Positions 34,617-43,229 of a stretch of DNA of 64,000 nucleotides are shown here, piece after piece. The notes under the pieces were generated by a model, which saw only the letters and a list, made by a program, of their open reading frames with translations, was not told the origin of the DNA and did no database searches. The position numbers and the translations under genes were made by a program. The stretch spans positions 1 to 64,000 of the forward strand of contig NZ_BMUF01000018.1 in the NCBI RefSeq assembly GCF_014650055.1. Reading direction: 5' to 3'. Position 1 is the stretch's first letter, and each line of letters begins with the position of its first letter. The DNA is from Streptomyces malachitofuscus (GTDB lineage: Bacteria > Actinomycetota > Actinomycetes > Streptomycetales > Streptomycetaceae).

Positions 34617-34799
34617 ATGAAATTAGCGAGGCCTGCCGTGAAGGAATTCGCAGGAATTCTTGCGGCGACCCTGGTGACGGGAATCGCGGTCCAGATATCC
34701 GGGGCGCACAGCGTGCCCGCCGCGCCGGCCCAGGCCGCCGGTGCCGGACAGGCCCAGCCGGCCGCGGTGGACGGCCCGCCGGACGACGAGTGGCCGTAA
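34617..34799 (+). CDS. small exported peptide with TTA codon
   Basis: Peptide of 60 aa with a good ribosome site (GAGGGG, 7 nt before ATG). The N-terminus has three basic residues, then a hydrophobic signal-like core (FAGILAATLVTGIAVQISG), a probable cleavage region around APAQAAGAG, and an acidic tail ending VDGPPDDEWP. The third codon is TTA (34623-34625), predicting bldA-dependent translation. It faces a LuxR-type regulator across 126 bp. It could be the precursor of a signalling or modified peptide; the processing and role are not known. Confidence 0.75.
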   Translation: MKLARPAVKEFAGILAATLVTGIAVQISGAHSVPAAPAQAAGAGQAQPAAVDGPPDDEWP

Positions 34800-34866
34800 C
34801 CCATCCCTGAGGACGCCGACACCGCCAGGGCAGCCGAGCGGTTCACTCAACACACGGGGGCGCGTG

Positions 34867-36207
34867 ATGAGCACGAAGGCAGAGACCGTCGGCATCATTC
34901 TCGCCGGCGGCCGAGGTGAACGGGCCAAACCGATCACCCTCGAGTCCGCGGACTACATCCGGAGCAAGGCGCTCATCCCGTTCGTCGGCAGACGCCTCAT
35001 CGAGTGGGTGCTGGAGTCCTGCCGGGAGCAGGGGATCCGCCGCTTCTACGTGGTCACGCACGGCCTGGAGAACCGCAACCAGATCAAGCTGCTGCTCGGC
35101 CACGGGGAACGCCACGGCGTCCGGATCACGTACTCGCGCTCGCGCTTCGACCGCTACAACGTCGGATCCGCCGGCGCCACCCTGCACAACCTCGAACAGT
35201 GGGACCTGCAGGGACGGGCGCTCGTCCTGCCGGTCGACTCGCTCTTCGACTTCGGGCTGGACGCGCTGCACGCCACTCACGACGCGCGGGACGCGCTGGT
35301 CACGGTGGCCGCGGTGGCCCGCACCCAGGCCGAGATCGCCCACAAGTACGGGGTGATGCGCACCGACGAGCGGGGCCTGGTCCAGGGCTTCGTCGAGAAG
35401 CCGGGGCCGACGGAGCTGGGCGAACTGTTCCCGCGGACGCTCGCCGAACCGGACGCCGCGCTGCCCACCAACGCCGGGATGTACCTGGTGGACTGCGGCC
35501 GGCTGCGGCTGCTCGCCCGGGAGCCGGAGCTGTTCCGGCAGTCCCATCAACGGCTCGACTGGGGCGGCGATCTGCTGCCCTGGCTCGTGCGCCACGGTCA
35601 TCCGGTGGCCACCCACACCATCGGCCGCCTGGGCGATCTGGGCAACGTGCCCGACTACCTGGACACCGTACGGCTCGTGCTCGACGGCGCGTACGAGCAG
35701 ATGAACCGTCTGATGGACCAACCCGACGACACCACCCGGCGGCGCTGGATCCACGAGTCCAGCCTGCAGACCAAGGACGACGTCACCGGCACCACCCTGG
35801 CCCAGAAGCTCGACGAGGGCTCGGTGGTGATCGGGGCGGGCGTCCGGATCGGCCGGGACGTGGAGATAGGACCGGGGGTGCGCCTGGAGCACGCGGACGT
35901 CGGCGACGGGGCCGAGGTCCGCGAGGGCAGCACCCTGGTCCGCTCCGCCGTGGGCGAGTACGCGGTGGTCGGCGAGTACGCCGACATCGCCGACAGCTAC
36001 ATCGGCCCGATGGCCGAGGTCCGCTCCGAACGCATCCGGCCGGTCCGGCTGGAACGCCACACGGCCGTCGGCGACGGCGCCGTGCTCTGGCCGGGTTCAC
36101 GGCTGTGCGGGGTGACGGTCTACCCCCGCCTGCGCGTACCGGCCCTGGCGGGAGTGCCCGCGCGGACCGAACTGAGGAGCGCCGAGGACGTCCTGCGCTG
36201 GGTGTGA
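34867..36207 (+). CDS. sugar-1-phosphate nucleotidyltransferase with left-handed helix C-terminus
   Basis: Protein of 446 aa. The nucleotidyltransferase signature is GIILAGGRGERAKPIT near the N-terminus, and conserved acidic and GSAGAT/NAGMYL blocks follow. Residues after about 320 form hexapeptide (left-handed beta-helix) repeats: VVIGAGVRIGRDVEIGPGVRL. This matches GlgC/RmlA-like enzymes that make NDP-glucose, although the sugar and nucleotide are undetermined. It begins the run leading to maltokinase and glycogen genes. GGGGGCGCG precedes the ATG. Confidence 0.85.
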   Translation: MSTKAETVGIILAGGRGERAKPITLESADYIRSKALIPFVGRRLIEWVLESCREQGIRRFYVVTHGLENRNQIKLLLGHGERHGVRITYSRSRFDRYNVGSAGATLHNLEQWDLQGRALVLPVDSLFDFGLDALHATHDARDALVTVAAVARTQAEIAHKYGVMRTDERGLVQGFVEKPGPTELGELFPRTLAEPDAALPTNAGMYLVDCGRLRLLAREPELFRQSHQRLDWGGDLLPWLVRHGHPVATHTIGRLGDLGNVPDYLDTVRLVLDGAYEQMNRLMDQPDDTTRRRWIHESSLQTKDDVTGTTLAQKLDEGSVVIGAGVRIGRDVEIGPGVRLEHADVGDGAEVREGSTLVRSAVGEYAVVGEYADIADSYIGPMAEVRSERIRPVRLERHTAVGDGAVLWPGSRLCGVTVYPRLRVPALAGVPARTELRSAEDVLRWV

Positions 36208-36247
36208 GTCCGTCTCGCCCCGGCCCAGGCTGACCAGGGAGGGCCCC

Positions 36248-36946
36248 ATGCACAACACCGTCGCCGTCGTGGGCGGAGCAGGCCGGCTGGGCACGCTCGT
36301 CACCCGTCGGCTCACCGACCAGGGACATCGCGTACGAGTGGTCAGCCGGCACCCGCAGCACGGCCGGCTGCCGCTCGGAGTGGAGCTCCACCACGCGGAC
36401 GTGCGTTACGCGGACACCCTGGTGCCCGCGCTGCGGGACTGCTCGGCGGTCGTGTTCGCCGTCGAACCCGGAACCGCCAACTCCGGCCCGGACAGCCCCG
36501 AGGCCACCATGTACGACGGGGTGCGCAATGTGCTCTCCGCCGCCACCGAGCACGGGGAGCGCCCGCACCTGGTGCTGATCAGCCAGATCTTCGTGACCCG
36601 CCGCGAGCACCCGATGAACGCCTACGGACGGCTGCTGGACTGGCGGCTGCGCGGCGAGGACGCCGTACGGGCCTCCGGTCTGCCGTACACGGTGATCCGG
36701 CCCAGCTGGCTGACCGACGACGCCTTCGCCGGCGCCCGGGTCCGCTTCGAGCAGGACGACCGGGGGGACGGCTGGGTGTCCCGCTCGGCGGTCGCCGAGG
36801 CGTGTGTGCAGGCGATCGGCAGGCCCGAGGCCTCGGGCAGGACCTTCGAGATCTACAACGAGCCGGGCGAGGCCCCGGCCGACTGGGCCCCGCTGTTCCG
36901 GCGGCTGACACCGGACCGGATCCTCGCCTGGTCGGGCCACGCCTGA
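36248..36946 (+). CDS. NmrA/SDR-like NAD(P)-binding protein
   Basis: Protein of 232 aa with an N-terminal Rossmann motif VVGGAGRLGTLV and an atypical SDR layout: YTVIRPSWLTDD as the substrate-pocket strand and VSRSAVAEACVQAI near the end. The catalytic YxxxK is only loosely represented (AYGRLLDWRLR), so it may be a regulator-type or reductase-type member. GGGAGGG precedes the ATG. It directly follows the nucleotidyltransferase gene. Confidence 0.82.
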   Translation: MHNTVAVVGGAGRLGTLVTRRLTDQGHRVRVVSRHPQHGRLPLGVELHHADVRYADTLVPALRDCSAVVFAVEPGTANSGPDSPEATMYDGVRNVLSAATEHGERPHLVLISQIFVTRREHPMNAYGRLLDWRLRGEDAVRASGLPYTVIRPSWLTDDAFAGARVRFEQDDRGDGWVSRSAVAEACVQAIGRPEASGRTFEIYNEPGEAPADWAPLFRRLTPDRILAWSGHA

Positions 36947-36991
36947 GCCACCCGAGCCCCCCGTGGGGCGACGCGGGCCGGCGGCACCACC

Positions 36992-37072
36992 GCCGCCGCC
37001 CCCGTCGGCGGCGCCCGTCGGCACATCCCCCGAGCCGGCGGGCGCCAGGGGCCTTTCCGCGAATTCGGAAAG
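36992..37072 (+). promoter_or_regulatory. hairpins between the NmrA-like gene and the IS701-like gene
   Basis: GCCGCCG/CGGCGGC (36992-36998 and 37006-37012) may terminate the upstream pair. CTTTCCG-CGAATT-CGGAAAG (37053-37072) is a second, symmetric site about 75 bp before the next ATG and could be an operator for a new transcript. Confidence 0.4.
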
Positions 37073-37148
37073 CGCCCGCGCATGTGCCGCGCCCACGGGA
37101 CGCCCCGCTTTTGCGAGAAAGACTTCGACTTCGAAGAGAGGTCCCACC

Positions 37149-38369
37149 ATGTCCGTGGAGCATCGGCATTCCATGCCCGATGACATTCCCGAGGGAATCC
37201 TCTCCGAGGTTCTCCCCGGGGCACTCGAATCGATTCCGCGCAGCGACCAGCGACGCCGGGGAGAACTCTATGTGCGGGGTCTGCTCACGGTCGCGGGGAA
37301 GAAGACGATGCGCGCCCTGGCGAACGGAGCCGGCAACAGCGTCGAGCAGAGCCTCTACCAGTTCATCACCAAGTCCACCTGGCGCAACGGCCCGGTGCGC
37401 CGGGCGATGGCACGGCTGGTGACACAGCGGCTCAGCCCGCGCGCCTGGGTGGTGCACCCCCTGGTCATCACCAAGGTGGGCAAGCACTCCGTGGGAGTGG
37501 AACGGCAGTGGGTGCCACACATCGGGCGGGTCGTCAACTGCCAGCAGGCCACGGGCGTATGGCTGGTGTCCGAGCAGGGCAGCTGTCCGGTGGACTGGCG
37601 GCTGGCGCTGCCGGAGTGCTGGACGGACGACGAACGGCGCGAACGGGCCTCGATCCCGGAGCACGTCGCCTCCTGCCCGCCCGAGCGGTGCGCCATCGGC
37701 TCGGTCGAGCGGATGGCGTCGGGCTGGGGCCTGCCGGACCGGCCCGTGGTGATGGACGTGCGGGACGGCGACGCCTACGCCGTCAGCGCCGAACTGGCCG
37801 ACCTCCAGGTGCCCTTCGTGCTGCGGGTCGACCCCGCGACCCGGTTCGCGCTGCCGGCCCCCCTCCGGCCGTCGTCCGGTGGTGACCACGCGGGCCCGGC
37901 GGACGCGCTGACGGCGGCGCTCGGCCGGAACTGCCTGCCCGTGGAGTGGTACGACCACACGACGGACACCGTGCGGGCCACCTCCGTGGGCGCCGCCCGG
38001 GTGCGGCTCCACCGGCGCTCGGGGCCGTCGCCCCGCGCCGACCGGCGGGAACTCGTGCTGCTCGGCGCGTGGACCGACCGCAGCCGGCGGGTGCCCGGCG
38101 AGTACTGGCTGTCCAATCTCTCCGGGGCGCAGCTCGGCACGGTGTACCGCACCGCGATGCTCACCCGCCGGGTGGCGCGCGACCAGGAGGAGGTCACCGA
38201 CGAGCTGGGCGCCCGGGACTTCGAGGGACGGTCGTTCCGCGGCTGGCACCACCACATGACGATGGTGACCGTCGCCCACGCGGCGCGCGCGCTGGCGCGC
38301 TCCGCGGAGGCCGCCGAGGCCCGTGCGGCCGTCCGGGACCGCCGGCTGAAGGCGGTACCGGTCGCATGA
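37149..38369 (+). CDS. domesticated IS701-type transposase homologue lacking the first catalytic Asp
   Basis: Protein of 406 aa clearly related to IS701-family DDE transposases: GKHSVGVERQW, VVNCQQA, PVDWRLALPECWTDDERR, and DFEGRSFRGWHHHMT near the end. The second Asp (VVMDVRDGDAYAV) and the Glu (FEGR) are present, but the first motif, VVxDDTGF in active members, reads VVHPLVIT, so the triad is incomplete. There are no flanking inverted repeats. Its stop overlaps the mak start (ATGA), so it is an operon member, probably with a DNA-binding or regulatory role. Confidence 0.85.
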   Translation: MSVEHRHSMPDDIPEGILSEVLPGALESIPRSDQRRRGELYVRGLLTVAGKKTMRALANGAGNSVEQSLYQFITKSTWRNGPVRRAMARLVTQRLSPRAWVVHPLVITKVGKHSVGVERQWVPHIGRVVNCQQATGVWLVSEQGSCPVDWRLALPECWTDDERRERASIPEHVASCPPERCAIGSVERMASGWGLPDRPVVMDVRDGDAYAVSAELADLQVPFVLRVDPATRFALPAPLRPSSGGDHAGPADALTAALGRNCLPVEWYDHTTDTVRATSVGAARVRLHRRSGPSPRADRRELVLLGAWTDRSRRVPGEYWLSNLSGAQLGTVYRTAMLTRRVARDQEEVTDELGARDFEGRSFRGWHHHMTMVTVAHAARALARSAEAAEARAAVRDRRLKAVPVA

Positions 38370-39814
38370 GCGCACCCACGCACACCACCGATCCGTCCGC
38401 ACTCCTCGGCCCGCTGCAGGAATTGCTGCCCGAGTGGCTGGCCGGACGACGCTGGTTCGCCGGCAAGGGGCAGCGGCCGCCGCGGGTCGAGCCCGTCCTC
38501 ACCGATCTGCTGCACCCGGGCGATCCCGCCCTGGTGCAGCTGGTGGTGCGGGCCGGGCAACCCGGACACGAGGAGTGGTACCAGCTGCTCATCGGCGTCG
38601 CCGGCGAGGCCGCGGGGACACCGGACGAGGACGCCGTGATCGGCCGGACCGCCGGCCCCGACGGGACGCCGCGGCTGCTGTACGAGGCCACGGCCGACCC
38701 CCGGCTGATGTCCCGGCTGCTGGCGCACCTGGCCGCCGAGGACGCCGACGGCCGGGTGGAGTGCCACCGGCTGCCCGGCGCCGGGCTCCCCCTGGGCCTG
38801 CCGGCCCGGGTGCTCACCGCCGAGCAGTCCAACACCTCGGTGGCCTTCGGCGACCGGCTGATGCTCAAGGTGCTGCGCCGGCTCGTGCCGGGCCCGCACC
38901 CGGAGCTGGAGCTGCTCACCGCCCTGCAGCGGGCCGGTGACGTGCCGAGCGCCCGGCCGCTGGCCTGGATGCAGACCTCCGACGCGTTCCCGGCCGGGCG
39001 CACCACCCTCGCCCTGCTCCAGGAGTTCGTGCCGTCCCGGGGCGACGGCTGGTCCCTGGCCACCGCCCAGGCCGCCGAGTGCGTCACCGGCGACTGCGCC
39101 TCCGTGGCCCCGGTCGGCGGATTCGCCGAGGAGTCCCGCGCGCTGGGCCGGGCCACGGCGCGGGTGCACACGGCGCTGGCACATCAGCTGGGCAGCCGGG
39201 AGCTGGACCCCGACGAGGCACGCGCGCTGGCCGCGGAGCTGACCGGGCGGCTGGAGCAGGCGCTGGACGAGGTGCCCGAACTACTGCCGTTCGCACGCCA
39301 GTTGCGGACCCTGCACCAGGACCTGCCGGACCTGGTGGACCGGGGCCACCGGCTGCCCGTCCAGCGGGTGCACGGCGATCTGCACCTCGGTCAGGTCCTG
39401 CGGGCGCCGCACGGCTGGGTGCTCATCGACTTCGAGGGCGAACCGGGCCATCCGCTGCACGAACGCAGACGGCCCCGCCCCGCGGTCCGGGACGTGGCGG
39501 CCATGCTGCGCTCCTTCGACTACGCCGCCCACCACGCGCTCTTCGCGGAGCGCGGCCGGCCCACCACCCGGCACGGCGGCCGGTCCGCGCGCCGCGCCGC
39601 CGCCTGGGCCGTGCACAACCGCCGCGCGTTCAGCGCCGGTTACGCGGAGGCGGGCGGCGCGGACCCCCGGCGCAGTCCGGTGCTGCTGCGCGCCTTCGAG
39701 GCGGACAAGGCGGTCTACGAGGCCGTGTACGAGGCCCGCAACCGTCCCGACTGGCTGTCCATTCCGCTGGCCGCGATACGCCGTCTCGTCCATGAACGCC
39801 CGAGTGCGGCCTGA
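38366..39814 (+). CDS. mak: maltokinase
   Basis: Kinase of 482 aa that phosphorylates maltose to maltose-1-phosphate, the donor for GlgE. The Mak N-terminal cap is seen as LPEWLAGRRWFAGKG. The aminoglycoside-phosphotransferase-like core has the catalytic VHGDLHLGQVL near 345 and the metal-binding VLIDFEGEP near 365. It overlaps the transposase-like gene by 4 bp. In most genomes it neighbours or is fused to trehalose synthase; no treS is present here. Confidence 0.92.
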   Translation: MSAPTHTTDPSALLGPLQELLPEWLAGRRWFAGKGQRPPRVEPVLTDLLHPGDPALVQLVVRAGQPGHEEWYQLLIGVAGEAAGTPDEDAVIGRTAGPDGTPRLLYEATADPRLMSRLLAHLAAEDADGRVECHRLPGAGLPLGLPARVLTAEQSNTSVAFGDRLMLKVLRRLVPGPHPELELLTALQRAGDVPSARPLAWMQTSDAFPAGRTTLALLQEFVPSRGDGWSLATAQAAECVTGDCASVAPVGGFAEESRALGRATARVHTALAHQLGSRELDPDEARALAAELTGRLEQALDEVPELLPFARQLRTLHQDLPDLVDRGHRLPVQRVHGDLHLGQVLRAPHGWVLIDFEGEPGHPLHERRRPRPAVRDVAAMLRSFDYAAHHALFAERGRPTTRHGGRSARRAAAWAVHNRRAFSAGYAEAGGADPRRSPVLLRAFEADKAVYEAVYEARNRPDWLSIPLAAIRRLVHERPSAA

Positions 39815-39917
39815 GCGCCACGACAGGTCAGGAAGTCGCCCGGAATTCTTTGCCCCGGACGGCGCACCATTGACACGATTTTCCCAGTCCTACCGGCGTG
39901 GAACAGGAGACAATTCG

Positions 39918-40622
39918 ATGATCCACCAGTTCATTCTGGCGGCACCCAAGCCGGGTATGACCGCACAGGAATTCCAGGACTACTGGGTGAATGTGCACGC
40001 CGTGCAGTACGCGGCGAAGATCCCGCAGATCCGGAAGTACATGGTCGACACCGTCGTCGACGTCGAGGGGAATCTCGGCTCGCCGGCGCTCCCGCACCAG
40101 GGCATCGCCGAGATCTGGCTGGCCAACGACGAGGACCAGCTCGCCTCGCTGCAGAGCGACGAGTTCCTCAACGGCGCCCGGCCCGACGAGCCCAACTGGG
40201 CCGCGTTCTGGCTGACCCTCGTGGTCGACGCCACCGCGCACGAGATCGTGCCCGGCCCGCCCCCGTCCCGCGACCGGGACTGGGTGAAGCTCACCGTGCT
40301 GATGAAGCGCCGCCCCGGACTCGGCCTCGAGGACTACCGCAAGCGCAGCCTGGACGGCTACGCCGCCGAGGTGCGCGGGACTCCCGGACTGCGCCGGTAT
40401 CTGCACGCGCACACCCGCGACGGCGCCTATGTCTTCGGCGAGGCCGCCTTCGACTCCGTCGAGCAGCTCTGGTTCGACGACGTCGACGCGCTCCAGGAGG
40501 CGCTGCGCTCCCCGTACTTCACCGAGCGGGTCAAGGCGGCCCGGGACGAGATCACGGACCCGAAGTACGTGTTCTCCCTCGCCGCGAAGGAGAACTGGAT
40601 CATCGGCCCCGAGGCCCGCTGA
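39918..40622 (+). CDS. EthD-domain (dimeric alpha-beta barrel) protein
   Basis: Protein of 234 aa with two EthD-like halves: MIHQFILAAPKPGMTAQEFQDYWVNVHA, and from about 125 VKLTVLMKRRPGLGLEDYRKRSLDGYAAEV. This ferredoxin-like fold is used by small monooxygenase-like, decarboxylase and isomerase proteins acting on carbonyl or aromatic compounds. AGGAG precedes the ATG. It opens the carbonyl-type block that continues with DJ-1 and ThDP enzymes. Confidence 0.82.
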   Translation: MIHQFILAAPKPGMTAQEFQDYWVNVHAVQYAAKIPQIRKYMVDTVVDVEGNLGSPALPHQGIAEIWLANDEDQLASLQSDEFLNGARPDEPNWAAFWLTLVVDATAHEIVPGPPPSRDRDWVKLTVLMKRRPGLGLEDYRKRSLDGYAAEVRGTPGLRRYLHAHTRDGAYVFGEAAFDSVEQLWFDDVDALQEALRSPYFTERVKAARDEITDPKYVFSLAAKENWIIGPEAR

Positions 40623-40634
40623 TCCCCCTGTTCG

Positions 40635-40678
40635 GGTGGCTGCGGCGCCGGCCCCTTCCGCGGCGGCGCCCGGCCACC
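40635..40678 (+). terminator. intra-array hairpin after the EthD-like gene
   Basis: Nested arms GGTGGC...GCCACC and GGCGCCG...CGGCGCC (40635-40678) form a stable hairpin in the 86-bp gap. It may attenuate transcription into the following block rather than end it. Confidence 0.45.
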
Positions 40679-40708
40679 GACCCCGTACCGATTACCCAAG
40701 GAGCAGGC

Positions 40709-41545
40709 GTGGCCAGAAGGAACGCCCGGAAGATCCTCGTGATTCTGTCGGAGCACGGCTACTGGGGCGAGGAGCTCGTCGGGCCGCTGCACCACTTCGA
40801 CCAGCGCGGCTACGAGGTCGTGTTCGCCACCCCGACCGGCAAGCGCGCGCACGCGCTGCCGCCGTCGATGGACCCCGAGTACGTCGACCCGCCGCTGGGC
40901 CGCTCGGTCACCTCCCAGGAGGTGGCCCGGCTCACCCGGGAGATCGACGCCTCGGACCGGCTGGACGACCCGATCGACCTCTCGGGCTGGCTCCCGGAGC
41001 GCCCGTACACCGCCGACGACGACTACCTGCGCAAGCTGGAGGCGTACCACCGCGCGGTCGACACGGTGGCGGAGGAGCTGGAGGAGTACGACGCCCTGCT
41101 GGTGGTGGGCGGTTCGGGCCCGATCGTGGACCTCGCCAACAACGAGCGGGTGCACGAGCTGATCCTGGCCTTCCTGCGCGCCGGGAAGCCGATCGGGGCC
41201 GAGTGCTACGGCGTCGCCCCGCTGGCGTTCGCCCGGGACTGGGAGGACCGCAAGTCGATCCTCTGGGGCAAGCACGTCACCGGGCACTGCAAGGAGTACG
41301 ACTACAAGGACGGCACCGGCTTCCTGGGCACCGATTTCGTGATGGGCCCGCCGCCGTACCCGCTGGAGTACATCCTGCGCGACGCCACCGGCCCCGACGG
41401 CCGCTATCACGGCAATTTCGGCAAGGAGACCTCGGTGATCGTGGACTACCCGTTCATCACGGGCCGTTCCACACCGGATTCCTATCTGACCGGCGAAAAG
41501 ATGGTCGAGGTTCTCGAGGAAGGTCTCCGCCGCTACGGCTGGTAA
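40709..41545 (+). CDS. large DJ-1/PfpI-family protein
   Basis: Protein of 278 aa of the Hsp31-like size class. It has VILSEHGYWGEELVGPL at the N-terminus, GGSGPIVDLANN, and a nucleophile elbow GAECYGVAPL with cysteine at about residue 168. DJ-1 superfamily members include glutathione-independent glyoxalases, deglycase-like proteins and chaperones. The GTG start has AAGGAG at good spacing. It is separated by 43 bp from the ThDP enzyme, with a second DJ-1 gene beyond it. Confidence 0.87.
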   Translation: MARRNARKILVILSEHGYWGEELVGPLHHFDQRGYEVVFATPTGKRAHALPPSMDPEYVDPPLGRSVTSQEVARLTREIDASDRLDDPIDLSGWLPERPYTADDDYLRKLEAYHRAVDTVAEELEEYDALLVVGGSGPIVDLANNERVHELILAFLRAGKPIGAECYGVAPLAFARDWEDRKSILWGKHVTGHCKEYDYKDGTGFLGTDFVMGPPPYPLEYILRDATGPDGRYHGNFGKETSVIVDYPFITGRSTPDSYLTGEKMVEVLEEGLRRYGW

Positions 41546-41588
41546 CGGCCGGGAGCAGACACCGGAGTCTCAGCGAGAGAAGGAAGAC

Positions 41589-43226
41589 ATGGCCAGGCAG
41601 GGCAATGCGGCGATCATCGAGCAGTTCATCGCCGATGGAATTCCTTACATGTTCGGAAATCCGGGAACGGTCGAGCAGGGATTTCTGGACGCGTTGGAGA
41701 ACTACGACGAACTCCAGTACGTCCTGACGCTGCAGGAGACGGTCGCCGCCGGTATCGCGGACGGCTACGCCCGCGCGACCGGCCGTCCCGCCCTGCTCCA
41801 GCTGCACAGCGGCGTCGGCCTCGGCAACGCCGTCGGCATGCTCTACCAGGCGAAGCGCGGTCACTCACCGCTCGTCGTCGTCGCCGGCGAGGCGGGCGTG
41901 CGGTACGAGGCGATGGACGCGCAGATGGCGGCCGACCTGGTCGCCATGGCCCGGCCCGTGACCAAGTACGCGACCCGGGTGACCGATCCGGACTCGGTGC
42001 TGCGGGTGCTGCGCCGCGCCATGAAGACGGCGATGACGCCGCCGCGCGGGCCCGTCTTCGTCGCCCTTCCGATGGACGTGCTGGACGCGGTCAACAGCGA
42101 ACCGGTGGTGCCGAGCACGTTCCTGAGCACCGAGTCGGTGCCGGTGCCCTCGCTGGTGGAGCAGGCCGCGCGGCTGCTGTCGGGCGCCGAACACCCGCTC
42201 GTCCTGGTGGGCGACGGGGTCTCGGCGTCCGGCGGCCAGCAGGAACTGGCGCGGGTGGCCCAGCAGTTGGGCGCCGACGTGTGGGGCGTGGACTTCTCCG
42301 AGGTCAACCTGGACGCCCGGCACCCGCTCTACCGCGGGCAGCTGGGCCACATGTTCGGCGAGGTCAGCACCGAGCGGGTGCGGGACGCCGACGCGGTGCT
42401 GATCGTGGGCACGTACGTGTTCCCGGAGGTGTTCCCGAATCTGGGCTCGCCGTTCCGGGAGGACGCCCGGATCGTGCACATCGACCTCGACGGCTACGAG
42501 ATCGCCAAGAACCACCCCGTCACCCTGGGCCTGGTCGCCGATCCCAGGGCCACGCTGGCCGCGCTGTCGGAGCGGCTGGAGGACACCCTCGGCGACGTGG
42601 ACCGGATGCGCGCCGCCCGCCATCTCGAGCGGCGCCGGAGCGAGCAGCCGGAAGGGCCGGCCGACGACGGCACGCTGCTCTCCGCGTTCCTGCGGGAGCT
42701 CGCCGACCGGGCCCCCGAGGACCTGATGGTGTTCGACGAGGCGCTGACGGCGGCCGGGCCGCTGAACGCCCATCTGCCCGGCCGGCTCCCCGGCCACTGG
42801 TTCTCCACCCGCGGCGGCTCGCTCGGCGTGGGTATCCCGGGCGCCATCGGCATCAAGCTGGCCCACCCGGACAAGACGGTGATCGGCTTCACCGGCGACG
42901 GCGGGTCGATGTACACCATCCAGGCGCTGTACACCGCCGTACGGCACGACGTCGGCGCCAAGTTCGTGATCTGCAACAACCGCAGCTACAAGCTGCTGGA
43001 CCTGAACATCGAGCAGTACTGGCGCGAGCGCGGCATCCCGCTGCACTCCCACCCGTCGCCCTTCGACCTGTCCCGGCCCGACCTGGGGTTCACGGACATC
43101 GCGCGCGGTTTCGGCGTGGACGGGGTGCGGGTCGACGATCCGGAGCAGGTGCCGTACGCGGTCAAGCGGATGCTCGCCGACGACAAGCCGTTCCTCATCG
43201 ACCTGCGCACCACCGAGGGGGCCTGA
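41589..43226 (+). CDS. thiamine-diphosphate-dependent enzyme (benzoylformate-decarboxylase/acetolactate-synthase-like)
   Basis: ThDP enzyme of 545 aa with the full three-domain order. The cofactor-activating Glu is in TLQETVAAGIADGYAR (about residue 49), the middle domain has LVLVGDGVSASGGQQ, and the cofactor motif GDGGSMYTIQAL...ICNN is near 440-465. It likely decarboxylates or ligates 2-oxo acids; the sequence does not name the substrate. AAGGAAG precedes the ATG. It is placed between two DJ-1-family genes. Confidence 0.9.
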   Translation: MARQGNAAIIEQFIADGIPYMFGNPGTVEQGFLDALENYDELQYVLTLQETVAAGIADGYARATGRPALLQLHSGVGLGNAVGMLYQAKRGHSPLVVVAGEAGVRYEAMDAQMAADLVAMARPVTKYATRVTDPDSVLRVLRRAMKTAMTPPRGPVFVALPMDVLDAVNSEPVVPSTFLSTESVPVPSLVEQAARLLSGAEHPLVLVGDGVSASGGQQELARVAQQLGADVWGVDFSEVNLDARHPLYRGQLGHMFGEVSTERVRDADAVLIVGTYVFPEVFPNLGSPFREDARIVHIDLDGYEIAKNHPVTLGLVADPRATLAALSERLEDTLGDVDRMRAARHLERRRSEQPEGPADDGTLLSAFLRELADRAPEDLMVFDEALTAAGPLNAHLPGRLPGHWFSTRGGSLGVGIPGAIGIKLAHPDKTVIGFTGDGGSMYTIQALYTAVRHDVGAKFVICNNRSYKLLDLNIEQYWRERGIPLHSHPSPFDLSRPDLGFTDIARGFGVDGVRVDDPEQVPYAVKRMLADDKPFLIDLRTTEGA

Positions 43227-43229
43227 GCC

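Noticed and set aside
37149-38369. Active IS701 insertion sequence
   Set aside because: No terminal inverted repeats or target duplications were seen, the first catalytic Asp is missing, and the gene is coupled to mak.
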